A stretch of DNA of 33,371 nt from Gracilariopsis chorda (Eukaryota > Rhodophyta > Florideophyceae > Gracilariales > Gracilariaceae): NCBI GenBank assembly GCA_003194525.1, contig NBIV01000479.1, positions 1 to 33,371 of the forward strand. Direction: 5' to 3'. A program made the position numbers and the translations under genes. Under the pieces are notes generated by a model. The model saw only the letters and a list, made by a program, of their open reading frames with translations. It was not told the DNA's origin and searched no databases. This document shows, in pieces, positions 18,010 through 27,353 of this stretch. Within the stretch, counting starts at the first letter, position 1; each line of letters opens with the position of its first letter.

Positions 18010-19452
18010 ATGGAGCATATCGAGGTGCAGAGAGAAGAGCTTTATGTACCAGAGTATGAACAGCACAACTATGTCGCAGTACTACGTTCTTCAGGAAAAT
18101 CTCTCGTCTTGGAGAAATCAAGTCCAAGTGAGTTTAATCTTCCAGAAGTACATTCTGACTGCACTCCTATCACGGCCGTGCAATTTCTAGTTGAACTACG
18201 AGATAGTCTTGAAATAGATGGCGAATTGCACATAGTTGAACACCAGCGCTTCTACTCCGGCGGGAACGACAGTTATATTATCGCTTCCTTGGTTATTGTG
18301 GAAGACATAAGCGACAGTATGATTATGTCAGGCAATCTCCAGAGTATTGAATGGAAACAATGTCCCCAGGTTTTGGAGCAAGTTTGTAAACACTCAGCCG
18401 TCTCAGATTTTCTTCAGTCATTTCTTCATGACCCATCTCCTTATTTGCGTGGAAAACAACACTTGCCCTGGTATGAAATTGGCTTCTATCCGAAAATGCT
18501 ACCAAAGATGCAATCGATTCTACAGGAGAAAGGTATAGAAATCACTGACAGTCCAGAACAATTTCAGTTCTCATATCGCGCAGCGATATACAGAATTCCT
18601 ACATCTAGAGGCCGTGTTTTCGTAAAGTTCGTATCGTGGACGAACAAAGAGATTGCAAAGATGAGTGGCATTCTGAACATTGTCCCGCATACAACGGATT
18701 TCGTATTCCACTCAAGTTTGGAACTCAATTCATTCTTCTCTTTCGATTTTGGGCTTTCTATGAACGACCTCTGCTTTGTTCTGCGGTGCAAGAAAGCCGT
18801 CGCTGGGTATGAAGATCAGCACGCTATTGCGTCGGAAGTCCTAACACAGTGGGCGTCTATTCAGCAGAATTGCGTTTCCCGCATCGCGGAACTTACAGCC
18901 GCAAAAATTCCTATCTATGATGAGACGTGGATTCGTTATGGGCTTGAACAACTTGAAACATATGTCGGCCAAGATGGTGTTTCGTCTGTATTCCAGTCTA
19001 GATTACGATCATGCCATGATCATGTAGATCGTACTCTTGCGCTTTGGGAAAAGATACACATTTTTCTCACAATTGTACACGGAGATCTGAATGAGACGAA
19101 CATTGCTCAGCCGCATGGTCGAGGTAGCTCGTACCTTTTCTTCGACTGGGAGACAGCGTTCGTCGGGCATCCCTTCCTTGATCTACTGGATGTTGAGTAT
19201 CATCCCTTGTACCGCTCTGAAAATGCTTATCTAGAAAGCTGGTCACGATACACTAAACTGGATTTTGACGAGGTTCTCGAGGTTGCGAAATGGACGAAAC
19301 CGATGCAGTTTCTTGTTGCTGCCATCGCAGAAATGCTTGATGGTATCGTTCCGATAGAAAGTCGAAAAAGATTGGTACATATCAGTGTTGAACAGTTTGT
19401 TGAGTGTGTGGAAACATTTGAAGAACAAGTTTTACAACGTCAAACAGGATAA
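18010..19452 (+). CDS. APH/choline-kinase-like phosphotransferase (PF01636 fold), intact
   Basis: 480 codons from the ATG at 18010 to TAA. The C-terminal half has the catalytic loop HGDLNETN (H357, D359, N364; the HxDxxxxN Brenner motif) and, 15 residues later, FFDWETAFVGHP with D379 as the Mg-binding Asp. VFVKF supplies a candidate ATP-contacting Lys (K206). Before that, LPWYEIGFYPKMLPKMQSIL resembles the linker of bacterial aminoglycoside-phosphotransferase-family proteins that start PW-x-PGW. Residues 1-150 are of unknown fold. Members phosphorylate small molecules; the substrate cannot be inferred, and drug resistance should not be assumed. No intron, no signal peptide, so probably cytosolic. 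Possible bacterial origin. Confidence 0.85.
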   Translation: MEHIEVQREELYVPEYEQHNYVAVLRSSGKSLVLEKSSPSEFNLPEVHSDCTPITAVQFLVELRDSLEIDGELHIVEHQRFYSGGNDSYIIASLVIVEDISDSMIMSGNLQSIEWKQCPQVLEQVCKHSAVSDFLQSFLHDPSPYLRGKQHLPWYEIGFYPKMLPKMQSILQEKGIEITDSPEQFQFSYRAAIYRIPTSRGRVFVKFVSWTNKEIAKMSGILNIVPHTTDFVFHSSLELNSFFSFDFGLSMNDLCFVLRCKKAVAGYEDQHAIASEVLTQWASIQQNCVSRIAELTAAKIPIYDETWIRYGLEQLETYVGQDGVSSVFQSRLRSCHDHVDRTLALWEKIHIFLTIVHGDLNETNIAQPHGRGSSYLFFDWETAFVGHPFLDLLDVEYHPLYRSENAYLESWSRYTKLDFDEVLEVAKWTKPMQFLVAAIAEMLDGIVPIESRKRLVHISVEQFVECVETFEEQVLQRQTG

Positions 19453-19543
19453 CTATGTGCGTACTTTTGGTAAAACGGGTCTCAGTTCGAGACATGTCTT
19501 ACATGGTTCAACCCTCCACTGAATGCGTGTAAACAAGTTTAGT

Positions 19544-19993
19544 TCATTTGGCTTTGCACTTCTTCTTGTGGGTCTTGCCGCCTTCTTTGTCGAACACACG
19601 CCCACAGTTGGGGCAAACATATTTCGTAGAACGTCGGCAACCCATACAGCGTACTGTTTTGTACCACGATGGGGACACAGTGCTTCGAGGCTCGGTACAG
19701 CCGTGTTTACAACCTTGACAAAGCGGTGCGGCAGGGCGGTGCGGCAGGGCGGTGCGGCAGAGCGAGCGGTAGAGCGGAGCGGTAGAGTGGAGCGGCAGGG
19801 CGGTGCGGCAGGGCGGTGCGGCAGAGCGAGCGGTAGAGCGGAGCGGTAGAGCGGAGCGGCAAATGGAGAGCCTCGTGGAGACAGAGAAAGCGTTGAGTGG
19901 AGTGGAAAAAGTACTAAAAGGTGAGTCTTGGGCCTCCTTTAAGTAGGCATGGTGCCGTTGTGGCTCGCTGCTTGTAGTTCGCAACGAGACCAA
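19544..19993 (-). pseudogene. Zinc-finger tail fused to a repeat-derived low-complexity stretch; no ATG
   Basis: The C-terminus has clear metal-binding spacing: CQGCKHGC, then VRCMGCRRSTKYVCPNCGRV, ending HKKKC. The RR-S-T-x-Y-x-C-x2-C pattern recalls C-terminal Cys-rich domains of some DNA transposases (piggyBac-like), but also generic zinc ribbons. Upstream residues derive from the tandem repeat at 19726-19860. The frame has no ATG before an upstream stop, so it is an exon or a broken gene. An upstream exon is not recognised. Confidence 0.45.
19726..19860. repeat. Tandem GCGGTGCGGCAGG / GAGCGGTAGAGCG repeats
   Basis: Units of about 10 bases (GGTGCGGCAGGGC, AGCGGTAGAGCGG) form a larger unit of about 67 bases that appears twice. 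Confidence 0.85.
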
Positions 19994-20200
19994 AAATGCA
20001 GCCGATCAGTGACAAAATGTCTCCTGTGATGAAGGTCTTCATTCTTTATCGCACAACCGGAAACATAGGGGATTTCTCCTGCCCAGTAGCAAGTAGAGTG
20101 TGAACGTGAACTAATAGTGGTACAAAAATGGCTGTTGCATGTAGCGCATCATATTCATGATGAAGATGATGCGCTTAGTCCACACGCGACGAATTGAACG

Positions 20201-22228
20201 CTACTGAAATTCAAACACTTTCTTAAAAAACTTCATACCAACCCTTTTGTAGAGATCTCCTGCACCTCGCAGCACCTTCTTCATTCTGAACTCAAATTCG
20301 TCGATGTCTAGTTCATGTGCTCCCTTTCCAGCTCCAATTACTTCAGTTGAGGAATGGCTCAGGTTTTCAATCAGGAGATTCACTACTTCTGTGGGAATAG
20401 CGTGCAGCTGTTTCAGTTTCACTCTCTGACGACCAACGGAGCTCTGTCGTTTTTTCCCGTGCTTTCGACCTGAAATAGCACTACCGCAAAGAACTGCATC
20501 ATGGGCGCTTCGCATAGCCAGTCTCAAGCATGTATAAGCTTCTTCTTCCGACAAATCCCATAACAATCCCTTCGAAGATTTAAGCACGAAGTGTGGATCA
20601 TCGTCGGTGCCGATTAACGCAATTCTCGTGGTGACCAGATTCATGAATGCGTCATTGATATCAGAATACCGTAGGGAGATGTACGCACATCGCAATACGT
20701 ACTCAGCAACGGCAGTTAAGTGAACTGCGATCTCTTGTAGCCGTGTATGACAGTCGTCTTCATACCAGTCTTTCGCGGTGCTGTTGTTCTTTGAAGAGCA
20801 GAACTCCGAGAAGGCATTGGGGCTTGGTAGCAGACGACAAATCGGTGTTGCTCCCAATTTCCTGTACTTATCAAAAAGGGGTCTGAAGCCGGTGTGAACG
20901 AGTACAGAGGATGGATAACGCTCCATTGCGTAGAGAATGTTTTCGAACCGCCCAGGGATAGGCAACATACTCGCAAAGCGAGAAACATTATCCCAGAATC
21001 GCTTCCCACCGTTCCAGAACGTGACACTGCATCCGGTTGCAATTGCAGGAGACGCAGGCAATGTGAGCTTACCATATGAAACTGAACTCTCTTGCAACTG
21101 GTGAATTGTCCAGCGTAGAATGTCTGGTATAGTACCATTGACGACACGTGTGCACCGAAGACCAAGTTCGTCACTTCCCTCGAGGTTAGAACTGGAATCT
21201 TGCTCGGGAATTCTAGTAACCTTTTCCACGCAATACCATTTAGTAGCGCAGGAACCAGGGAAAGAAAAGCTATCTTTCTCTAGACGATGTGCTCCGCGCA
21301 AAGAGGCTTCTCGGCTGGTTCTACAGTCTGCAGAAATCATAATCTTAGAGCGCTGAAAAAGCCCTTCCCCTTGACATTCATCATTGTTTCCGACCGTGGC
21401 AACGTCGGACTCCTCGGTTACATCTAACACTTTGCTTACATCATCACCCCTGGTCACATCGATTACCTTGGAGTGCTCGGCTTCAAAGCCAGAACAACTG
21501 GCTTCCTCCAGTCCAGAAACGCTTTCTACTTCCAAGGATTCATCTCCACAACTAGCATCACAGTTTTCTCCACTACAAAGTTCCTCTGAGTCTGTGCAAA
21601 CGTATTCCCAGCTACATTCGTCATAGGGCTTGCCGTCCTCATCACCATCACGCTCTTCCTCTTCTTGGAGGGGCTCCTCGGCGTTGCATTCTGCGGAGTC
21701 CGCTTGATCGTCCGCACGTCTTTCAACGCTGTCCACTTGTTGCAGCGCTTGCGTGGGCGCCTCGGCATTGCATTTTGCAGAGTCTGCGCAAACGTCTTCC
21801 CGACGACATTCGTCATAGGGCTTACCGTCCTCATCACCATCACTATCACGCTCATCCACTTCTTGGACGGGCTCCTCGGCGTTGCATTCTGTGGATTCCG
21901 CTTGATCTTTTGCACGTATTTCAGCGCTGTGTACTTGTTGTAGCGCTTGGGTGGGCGCCTCGTGATTGGAATTCGGCGAATGCTCCTTTTGTTTATGGTG
22001 CGCACTTTCTTCATTACCATCGGACGTTGTCGTCATTGCGTGCGAAGAATCTTCTTTGCAGGTTTTGCTACCACCACTTGCGGCATGTGTTCTCTGTCTC
22101 TCCGACCTATTATGCAGCGTATTGGGGGCACTTCTCGCAGTGCGCGAGTTTGAGAACGGGTCACTCGGCTCATGTTTGGATTCTATTCGCGACTCTGAAG
22201 ACCTTCGAGACACTCCAAACACACACAT
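20201..22228 (-). CDS. Gene A: lineage-specific protein, acidic repeat N-terminus plus conserved A/B core
   Basis: 675 codons, ATG at 22228, TAG stop. Residues 1-90 are Ser/Arg-rich. Residues 90-215 hold two copies of a roughly 66-residue acidic repeat (EAPTQALQQV, ECNAEEP, DGDEDGKPYDEC). The core (about 404-516) shares with gene B the pattern FW-x6-FW-x-NV-x2-FA, AM-x-RYPSSVLVHTG, LP-x-PNAFS-x-F, RLQEI and EYVL-x-CA. A basic patch (GRKHGKKRQ) and a helical C-terminus ending FEFRMKKVLRG, LYKRVGMKFF follow. No known catalytic motif. Head to head with gene B across 845 bp. Intact with no intron, so probably expressed. Function unknown; the basic patch hints at nucleic-acid or partner binding. 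Confidence 0.85.
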   Translation of the reverse strand: MCVFGVSRRSSESRIESKHEPSDPFSNSRTARSAPNTLHNRSERQRTHAASGGSKTCKEDSSHAMTTTSDGNEESAHHKQKEHSPNSNHEAPTQALQQVHSAEIRAKDQAESTECNAEEPVQEVDERDSDGDEDGKPYDECRREDVCADSAKCNAEAPTQALQQVDSVERRADDQADSAECNAEEPLQEEEERDGDEDGKPYDECSWEYVCTDSEELCSGENCDASCGDESLEVESVSGLEEASCSGFEAEHSKVIDVTRGDDVSKVLDVTEESDVATVGNNDECQGEGLFQRSKIMISADCRTSREASLRGAHRLEKDSFSFPGSCATKWYCVEKVTRIPEQDSSSNLEGSDELGLRCTRVVNGTIPDILRWTIHQLQESSVSYGKLTLPASPAIATGCSVTFWNGGKRFWDNVSRFASMLPIPGRFENILYAMERYPSSVLVHTGFRPLFDKYRKLGATPICRLLPSPNAFSEFCSSKNNSTAKDWYEDDCHTRLQEIAVHLTAVAEYVLRCAYISLRYSDINDAFMNLVTTRIALIGTDDDPHFVLKSSKGLLWDLSEEEAYTCLRLAMRSAHDAVLCGSAISGRKHGKKRQSSVGRQRVKLKQLHAIPTEVVNLLIENLSHSSTEVIGAGKGAHELDIDEFEFRMKKVLRGAGDLYKRVGMKFFKKVFEFQ
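21586..21961 (-). repeat. Two-copy coding repeat in gene A (about 198 bp unit)
   Basis: The units keep the reading frame and differ by several substitutions and small in-frame gaps. Both end in the same GDEDGKPYDEC segment. Confidence 0.85.
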
Positions 22229-23072
22229 GACTGGAGTTGCAGCCTTTTATAGATCCCAAGCTGTGGCATGTTTGCATACGGTTGTGTGCACGAAGAGTAA
22301 ATGTGTGCGAATTGAATCATTCAATTTGAATGTTGAGCTCCAAGCTCTAAAGAAAACGGTCGCCTAAAGGGGGGTCAAGTTCGCCATCACAAAAGTTTTG
22401 TCGTTGTCAAACGTATGGAAAAAAACGACCTTGAATGAAGACCTTCCCTCCTTAGAGACGTTCAGGGCTTTGATGACCGCCGGTGAGAGCGAACGAACTG
22501 GTGTTGGTCGGGTTTGGCATCGTGCGTTCACGAGAGCTTCTGCTGGGGCAGATTCGAAAACAGAGGGCAACGCGCCTGCGGTACAGTTTGGCGGTCTTTT
22601 CCTCGAACGTGGCCGTTTATGTACCATCGGCACATATGTTTACAGCCGCTCGCAAAAAAGTTACTTGTTCAGCGCACCTCGAGACGTTTAGGGCTTTGAT
22701 GACCGCCGGTGAGAGCGAACGAACTGGTGTTGGTCGGGTTTGGCATCGTGCGTTCACGAGAGCTTCTGCTGGGGCAGATTCGAAAACAGAGGGCAACGCG
22801 CATGCGGTACAGTTTGGCGGTCTTTTCCTCTTACGTGGCCGTTTACGTACTATCGGCACATATGTTTACAGCCGCTCGCAAAAAATTTACTTGTTCAGCG
22901 CACCTCCGTTCGTGGCACCTCTAGCAGGCCGTTTTCCCTTTCTCCCTTCCTGCGTGCTCCCATCGCAGTAGTTTTGAACTCATACGAGTCTCATTGTGAA
23001 TTCGTGTAAGAACAAGTCGAGAACGTGAATCAATGTAGCCAGCCAGTCGCTCCGCGCGGAGATAATGAAATC
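22229..23072. promoter_or_regulatory. Divergent promoter region between genes A and B
   Basis: 845 bp between the two ATGs, more than half of it occupied by a tandem pair of 226-bp repeats. CTTTTATAGATC near 22243, close to gene A, reads TATAAAAG on the minus strand and could be a TATA box about 20-25 bases before its ATG. No TATA box is obvious for gene B. Confidence 0.5.
22455..22906. repeat. Tandem duplication, 2 x 226 bp, between genes A and B
   Basis: Copy 1 is 22455-22680 and copy 2 is 22681-22906. Both start GAGACGTT and end CAGCGCACCTC. I see only about ten base differences, so the duplication is recent. Open frames in it are short and not shared between copies in a meaningful way. 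Confidence 0.93.
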
Positions 23073-24395
23073 ATGAATCCCTCCAATGGATCTCAAGCGG
23101 CGTACACCTCTCGCAAAAGAAGCAGAACTGACGGTGAAGGAGAATGGTTCGCGTCCTCGAAGAGACCTAGAACTGTTGGAGAACATGAACGTTTAGGAAG
23201 CAGCATGTGTGATGCTCCGTGTGTACGCAACAAGCATCACAGCTCTCGGCTTCCCCATCGGCTAAGTAGACCTGAAGAGAAGCCCTCCGCAGTGGTACTC
23301 AGCGCTAAGCTACCGGCTGTTTTGGCATGGGGTCGAAAGTTCTTGGACAATCATCTCAACGGCACTCACTCAATCTTGGCAGACTGGGAAGCGGGGACCG
23401 TCAAGGACGCAAGAGATCAAAAGCGGAAAGTTTTGGACGAATTAGTGGTTCCACGAAATGTTCTATTGGACCTGGATAGGGAGAGGAAGTTCTGGTCTGG
23501 AGAATCTCGTTTCTGGACAAATGTTTTTGCTTTTGCGATAAGACTTCCCCCAGCGAAGAACCTACATAATATCCTTGGCGCTATGAATCGCTACCCGTCT
23601 TCTGTGCTGGTCCACACTGGAGTTCAAACAATATTCGGATTCGTCAGAAAGCATCGCAAGGAACGAGTGAGAGTCTCGCTTCCGCGTCCAAACGCGTTCT
23701 CGGTATTCGACGGATTCGCAGCAAACGGTCATCCGACGAGCAAGTGGTTCGAGGGCAACTCTTACGGACGAGTTCAAGAGATTGTCATCCACATAACCTC
23801 GGTTTTAGAATACGTCCTGTGCTGTGCTACTCGTGCTCGTGAAGCAAGTAAGTGTGCAAAGGAAGCACACACAGCTTTTTTGAAATCTCTCGTGGAAGAC
23901 ATTCAGCTTTCCCAAGTACGCAACTCATTAGAAGTGATCCTTTTGAGTCCTTTCGTCGTTGCAGAGACCATGGATGTGGATTTGGCATCTCAATGCCTTC
24001 AGAGGGCAATCGAAGTTGCGAACAGCGCTGTCCTCAAAGAACTGGCAAAAGCTGGACGCAGATATGGATTGAAGCGAATGAAATGCACCACGAGGAAGAG
24101 GGTTCAGCTTTGGATGATGAGAAGGCTTTTCCCAGAAGTAATGGACATGACTATGATAGAGTTAAAGAACGCGATTTCTCAGACACTTGGCCCTGCAGAC
24201 AAGGAGGAAGGCTTAGGCTCCGACTTGGTTGAGCTACAATTGACCAGGCTCTTGCGGGCAATGGAGAAGCTGTTCATCAACATCGGAGATTCATACTTCG
24301 GCGAACAATTTAAGATAAGTTCGGCAACCATACTGAGCAACGACGTACAGCGTCTGCTGTCTTCAAAACCATACAAGTTCACAGAATCTACGTAG
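23073..24395 (+). CDS. Gene B: paralogue of gene A with the conserved A/B core
   Basis: 440 codons from the first in-frame ATG (23073; the frame opens earlier without ATG) to TAG. Two basic clusters (RKRSRTDG and SKRPRT, residues 14-33) look like a bipartite nuclear localisation signal. The core at about residues 140-254 matches gene A: FW-x6-FW-x-NV, LP, NIL-x-AM-x-RYPSSVLVHTG, LPRPNAFSVF, WFEGN, RVQEI, LEYVLCCA. A basic patch (GRRYGLKRMK) lies where gene A has GRKHGKKRQ. The C-terminus (LLRAMEKLFINIGDSYF, LLSSKPYKF) is also found in the 13.6-kb remnant. It lacks the acidic repeats of gene A. Predicted mostly helical and nuclear; function unknown. Confidence 0.85.
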   Translation: MNPSNGSQAAYTSRKRSRTDGEGEWFASSKRPRTVGEHERLGSSMCDAPCVRNKHHSSRLPHRLSRPEEKPSAVVLSAKLPAVLAWGRKFLDNHLNGTHSILADWEAGTVKDARDQKRKVLDELVVPRNVLLDLDRERKFWSGESRFWTNVFAFAIRLPPAKNLHNILGAMNRYPSSVLVHTGVQTIFGFVRKHRKERVRVSLPRPNAFSVFDGFAANGHPTSKWFEGNSYGRVQEIVIHITSVLEYVLCCATRAREASKCAKEAHTAFLKSLVEDIQLSQVRNSLEVILLSPFVVAETMDVDLASQCLQRAIEVANSAVLKELAKAGRRYGLKRMKCTTRKRVQLWMMRRLFPEVMDMTMIELKNAISQTLGPADKEEGLGSDLVELQLTRLLRAMEKLFINIGDSYFGEQFKISSATILSNDVQRLLSSKPYKFTEST

Positions 24396-25766
24396 CTGAT
24401 TACGGCGCTTGACCTCGAGAACGATTCTGCTGGTGTACTGAAGACAAACCGAATCTCTACGACAAACTCACCAGCTTATCCGCCACACTGTTGTTGAACT
24501 GCATTCTCTGCGATTAATTCATATTCCAGGACCAGCTTCCGGACTAAGAGCTGCAGCTACATAAATGCTAAAACGCAATGCGGTGCATATTGACAGAGCA
24601 GACGAGAATGAGTTTGTCCTCGAGCATGCGGGGCCCGCAACAGTTTAGCGTATGCTTTGATATTACCAGCGGATACACGAAAATGGAGGGGCTTGCCCCC
24701 CTCACGGCGATTGGAAAGCGCCGAACGTTTCGTACGAGACCAGAATCTGATCTCGTCATTGCAACGAGACGTTGCTTCCGATCTGTCCTTGAACCGTGCG
24801 ACGTGAGACTGTCCACGTCGACGCGTCGCTGTGTCTTCTGCCACACTTCCAACTTCATAAGTGTAGAGATCTAGACACAGGTGGAACGAAATGGAGCACG
24901 GCTTTCACAGGCGATTCGAGAGCAGAATCTGAAGGATCCCATTCGCTATAACTGAATCTTGATAGCTCCGTGTTTGAACATTAATCACCTCACTGAAACT
25001 TACTATTGCGATTTGCAAACCACTTTAATGCTTTTGCCCCGTTTTCTATAGCCCCCATATCATACCTGCACTCGGCCCAACTGCTCACGCTCGTCCTACA
25101 GGCATTTCGGAGATATGCACGATCGATTCACCTTTAAAGTGGCTGTTTACATATGATACCTCTCGCATTACTATGAATCGCATTATATGTTTGTACGAGA
25201 CCGGTGTTGATGGCGAAAGAGAGGAAGCTGCACACGGACACATCGCTTCTCTCTATATCTCAGTTGGGCACGGAAGTGGCGAACCGATTGCGCCGGCCAT
25301 ATGGTACGAGAATGCTTCCGCTGCGCAACAGGAGGCTAGTAGTTTTTACTGGCATCTTGCCCTTTTGCTTAGGGAAGTGGGGGTTTGACCGCTCCCACAT
25401 CACTGAGAGTCTCGACTGAACGCTAAAGCGGTTGTATGGGCCGCATTGGTCGTGTGAGCTGATGATCCACTGAACATGGTGCATGTGTGCAGGTTTTCTG
25501 CGGGTAGTGAGCTCACGAAAATTGGGCTTTGTTAGGACGTTCATATTTCATGCTCCACGAATGGCACACTGTTACGCAGGTACGTCAAATGGGTGAGATA
25601 GCCGCCCGATTGACAGCTTCCGCTCTCACTCCCTCGCCATGCGTCGGTCGATGCATGTCATCGTCACTGAAACCCGTGACGAGCTTTGGACACATTCGCG
25701 GCACACTATGAAACACATTCCGCGTGAAGGCGTTCCAAAAAAAACCCTCAAAAACCATACGAATGA
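24396..25766. other. About 1.4 kb without a recognisable gene
   Basis: Scattered short frames on both strands (24557-24874 and 25173-25544) have no motif. The part after about 25500 may be earlier, decayed sequence of the LINE fragment that follows, but I cannot align it. Confidence 0.4.
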
Positions 25767-26006
25767 ACGCTTACGAAGGCTGAAAGCTCAAAACGCACGA
25801 AGTACACATCTCTGTGTTGCGCGAACAATATTGACTTTGCGCCAGTTGGCTTCGATGTTCATGGAGGCGTTGGACAGTCGGCGAAGCGGTTCTTCCGGCG
25901 GGTAGCGGAGTACGCGAGTGGCATCAAAGGAACAAACCCCATCACGGAATACCATTCTCTTGTGAATGCGGATGAGATTATGGGAGCTGTACGCGCAGCA
26001 TACCCT
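25767..26006 (+). mobile_element. C-terminal tail of a non-LTR retrotransposon (endonuclease-like end)
   Basis: After an in-frame TGA, the frame reads AESSKRTKY, then CCANNIDFAPVGFDVHGGVG, then AKRFFRRVAEYASGIKG and AVRAAYP. The pattern (AE-x2-K-x2-KY ... NNI-x-F-x-P-x-GF-x-GG-G-x3-A-x2-FF) is the familiar end of LINE-type reverse-transcriptase polyproteins carrying a restriction-like endonuclease. RT and upstream parts are not visible, as expected for a 5'-truncated, decayed insertion. No poly(A) tail is evident. Confidence 0.6.
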
Positions 26007-26520
26007 GTAACAGCGCACATATACACCACACACATCTGCTATCTGATTTTCTCTCATCTGTGCGCTCTGACACGCCGAACAGCAATACCACGTAAGATAA
26101 CCAAATAAAATAAGTTGCGACCGTCCGGAGGGGATCGCGAGCTTTCGTCTCACCCCGCACGCGCGCGCGTGCTCGTACGCTTTCTCTCCTGGCCGCTGGC
26201 TGTACAACAACAGCGGTGCACAATGTGGTGGCTGATATGTGAACTTCACACCGGACATGTGGCCTAGTCGTTTTGACTATGACACACAAATCCCCTCGTG
26301 CCTTAAATGGTACACACGCATGCCACCGCTCGTGTGTGCACTCCTTTTGAGCGCTCAATTAGCACAGAGTGAAATCAATTGGTTCTTGCTTCTCTCCGCA
26401 CAACCTAAATAGCCATCGCACACTGTAACGCCCTTCGCTCTGGCGGTGTGCCTGCCGCCCTAACCTACCTAACTTACTCTCTTCCTCTCTTCCTTCATTA
26501 CCAAACTTCTTCTCCCTATC
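26007..26520. other. Upstream region of the phosphomannomutase gene
   Basis: No gene. A GCACGCGCGCGCG run lies near 26155-26170. The last 70 bases before the ATG are pyrimidine-rich (CCTAACCTACC, CTCTTCCTCTC), as often seen in leaders without a TATA box. Confidence 0.4.
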
Positions 26521-27353
26521 ATGGATCCAAACGACAAGCGTTCTCCGGATGTCATCGCTTTGTTCGATGTCGATGGTACCCTCACTGCTCCCCGCTTGGT
26601 AAGTCCGTCTCCCTGCGTTTCAGCAACGTGCACATGCGCTGACCAACGTCTCACCCCGATTCCTACTCTACTCTACTGCAGACCGCCACCAAGCAAATGA
26701 TCGATTTCCTTGCCGAGTTGCGCAACAACGTTATCATCGCCATCGTCGGCGGATCCGATCTCCGCAAACAGAAAGAGCAACTCGGCGAGAATGTGTTGGA
26801 TATGTTCGATTACACCTTCTCCGAGAATGGCTTGGTGGCCTATCGCGGCAGGGAGCTCCTCGCTGAGGCCAGTATCACCGCCCATCTGGGAGAGAAACGT
26901 TTACAGAAGCTTATCAATTACTGTTTGCGATATATTTCAGCGCTCAATATTCCCGCCAAGCGCGGTACTTTCATCGAGTTTAGAAAGGGCATGCTGAACA
27001 TCTCGCCTATTGGCAGGAATTGCAGTCAGGAGGAACGTTGCGAGTTCGAACAGTAAGATGAGAAGGAGAATATCCGGGAAAACTTTGTCATCGCCTTGAA
27101 AGAGACCTTCTGGGATTACGGTCTCACCTTTTCCATCGGTGGACAAATATCATTTGACGTCTTCCCGAATGGATGGGACAAGACGTATGCATTGCAGTTT
27201 GTGGATCATATTAAGGAGATCCACTTTTTTGGCGATAACACTTACGAAGGCGGTAATGACTATGAGATATATGAGTCGCCTAGAACAGTTGGGCATAGTG
27301 TTAACAACCCGGAAGAAACTATGCACATTTGCCGCGACCTGTTCTTATCGTAG
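26521..27353 (+). pseudogene. PMM: Phosphomannomutase (PMM/Sec53), complete but with one in-frame TAA
   Basis: Converts mannose-6-phosphate to mannose-1-phosphate for GDP-mannose, N-glycan and GPI-anchor synthesis; cytosolic HAD-fold enzyme. Exon 1 (26521-26598) has the catalytic DVDGTLT. A GT-AG intron (26599-26681) follows. Exon 2 has [46 protein letters not shown] and [15 protein letters not shown], all at family positions, ending at TAG 27351-27353. The only defect is TAA at 27054-27056, in the EFEQ-DEKENIR linker; the edge copy has TAC there. Intron retention means a DNA-level, not reverse-transcribed, copy. The TAA could also be an assembly error or a readthrough codon. Confidence 0.9.
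26599..26681 (+). other. Spliceosomal intron of phosphomannomutase, 83 bp, phase 0
   Basis: It starts GTAAGTCC and ends CTCTACTGCAG after a pyrimidine-rich stretch. Removing it joins TLTAPRL to TATKQMIDF, which matches the family. Confidence 0.9.

Noticed and set aside
21526..22020. 164-codon minus-strand frame overlapping the acidic repeat of gene A
   Set aside because: It is a shadow of the two-copy repeat in another frame, while gene A has homology and a full-length frame.
23025..23072. GTG start for gene B at 23025
   Set aside because: Eukaryotic initiation favours the first ATG (23073). The added 16 residues show no similarity to gene A.
27050..27062. The phosphomannomutase TAA hidden in an intron starting at CA-GTAAGA
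   Set aside because: Family-conserved residues lie immediately on both sides with no extra or missing sequence, so splicing would remove conserved codons.
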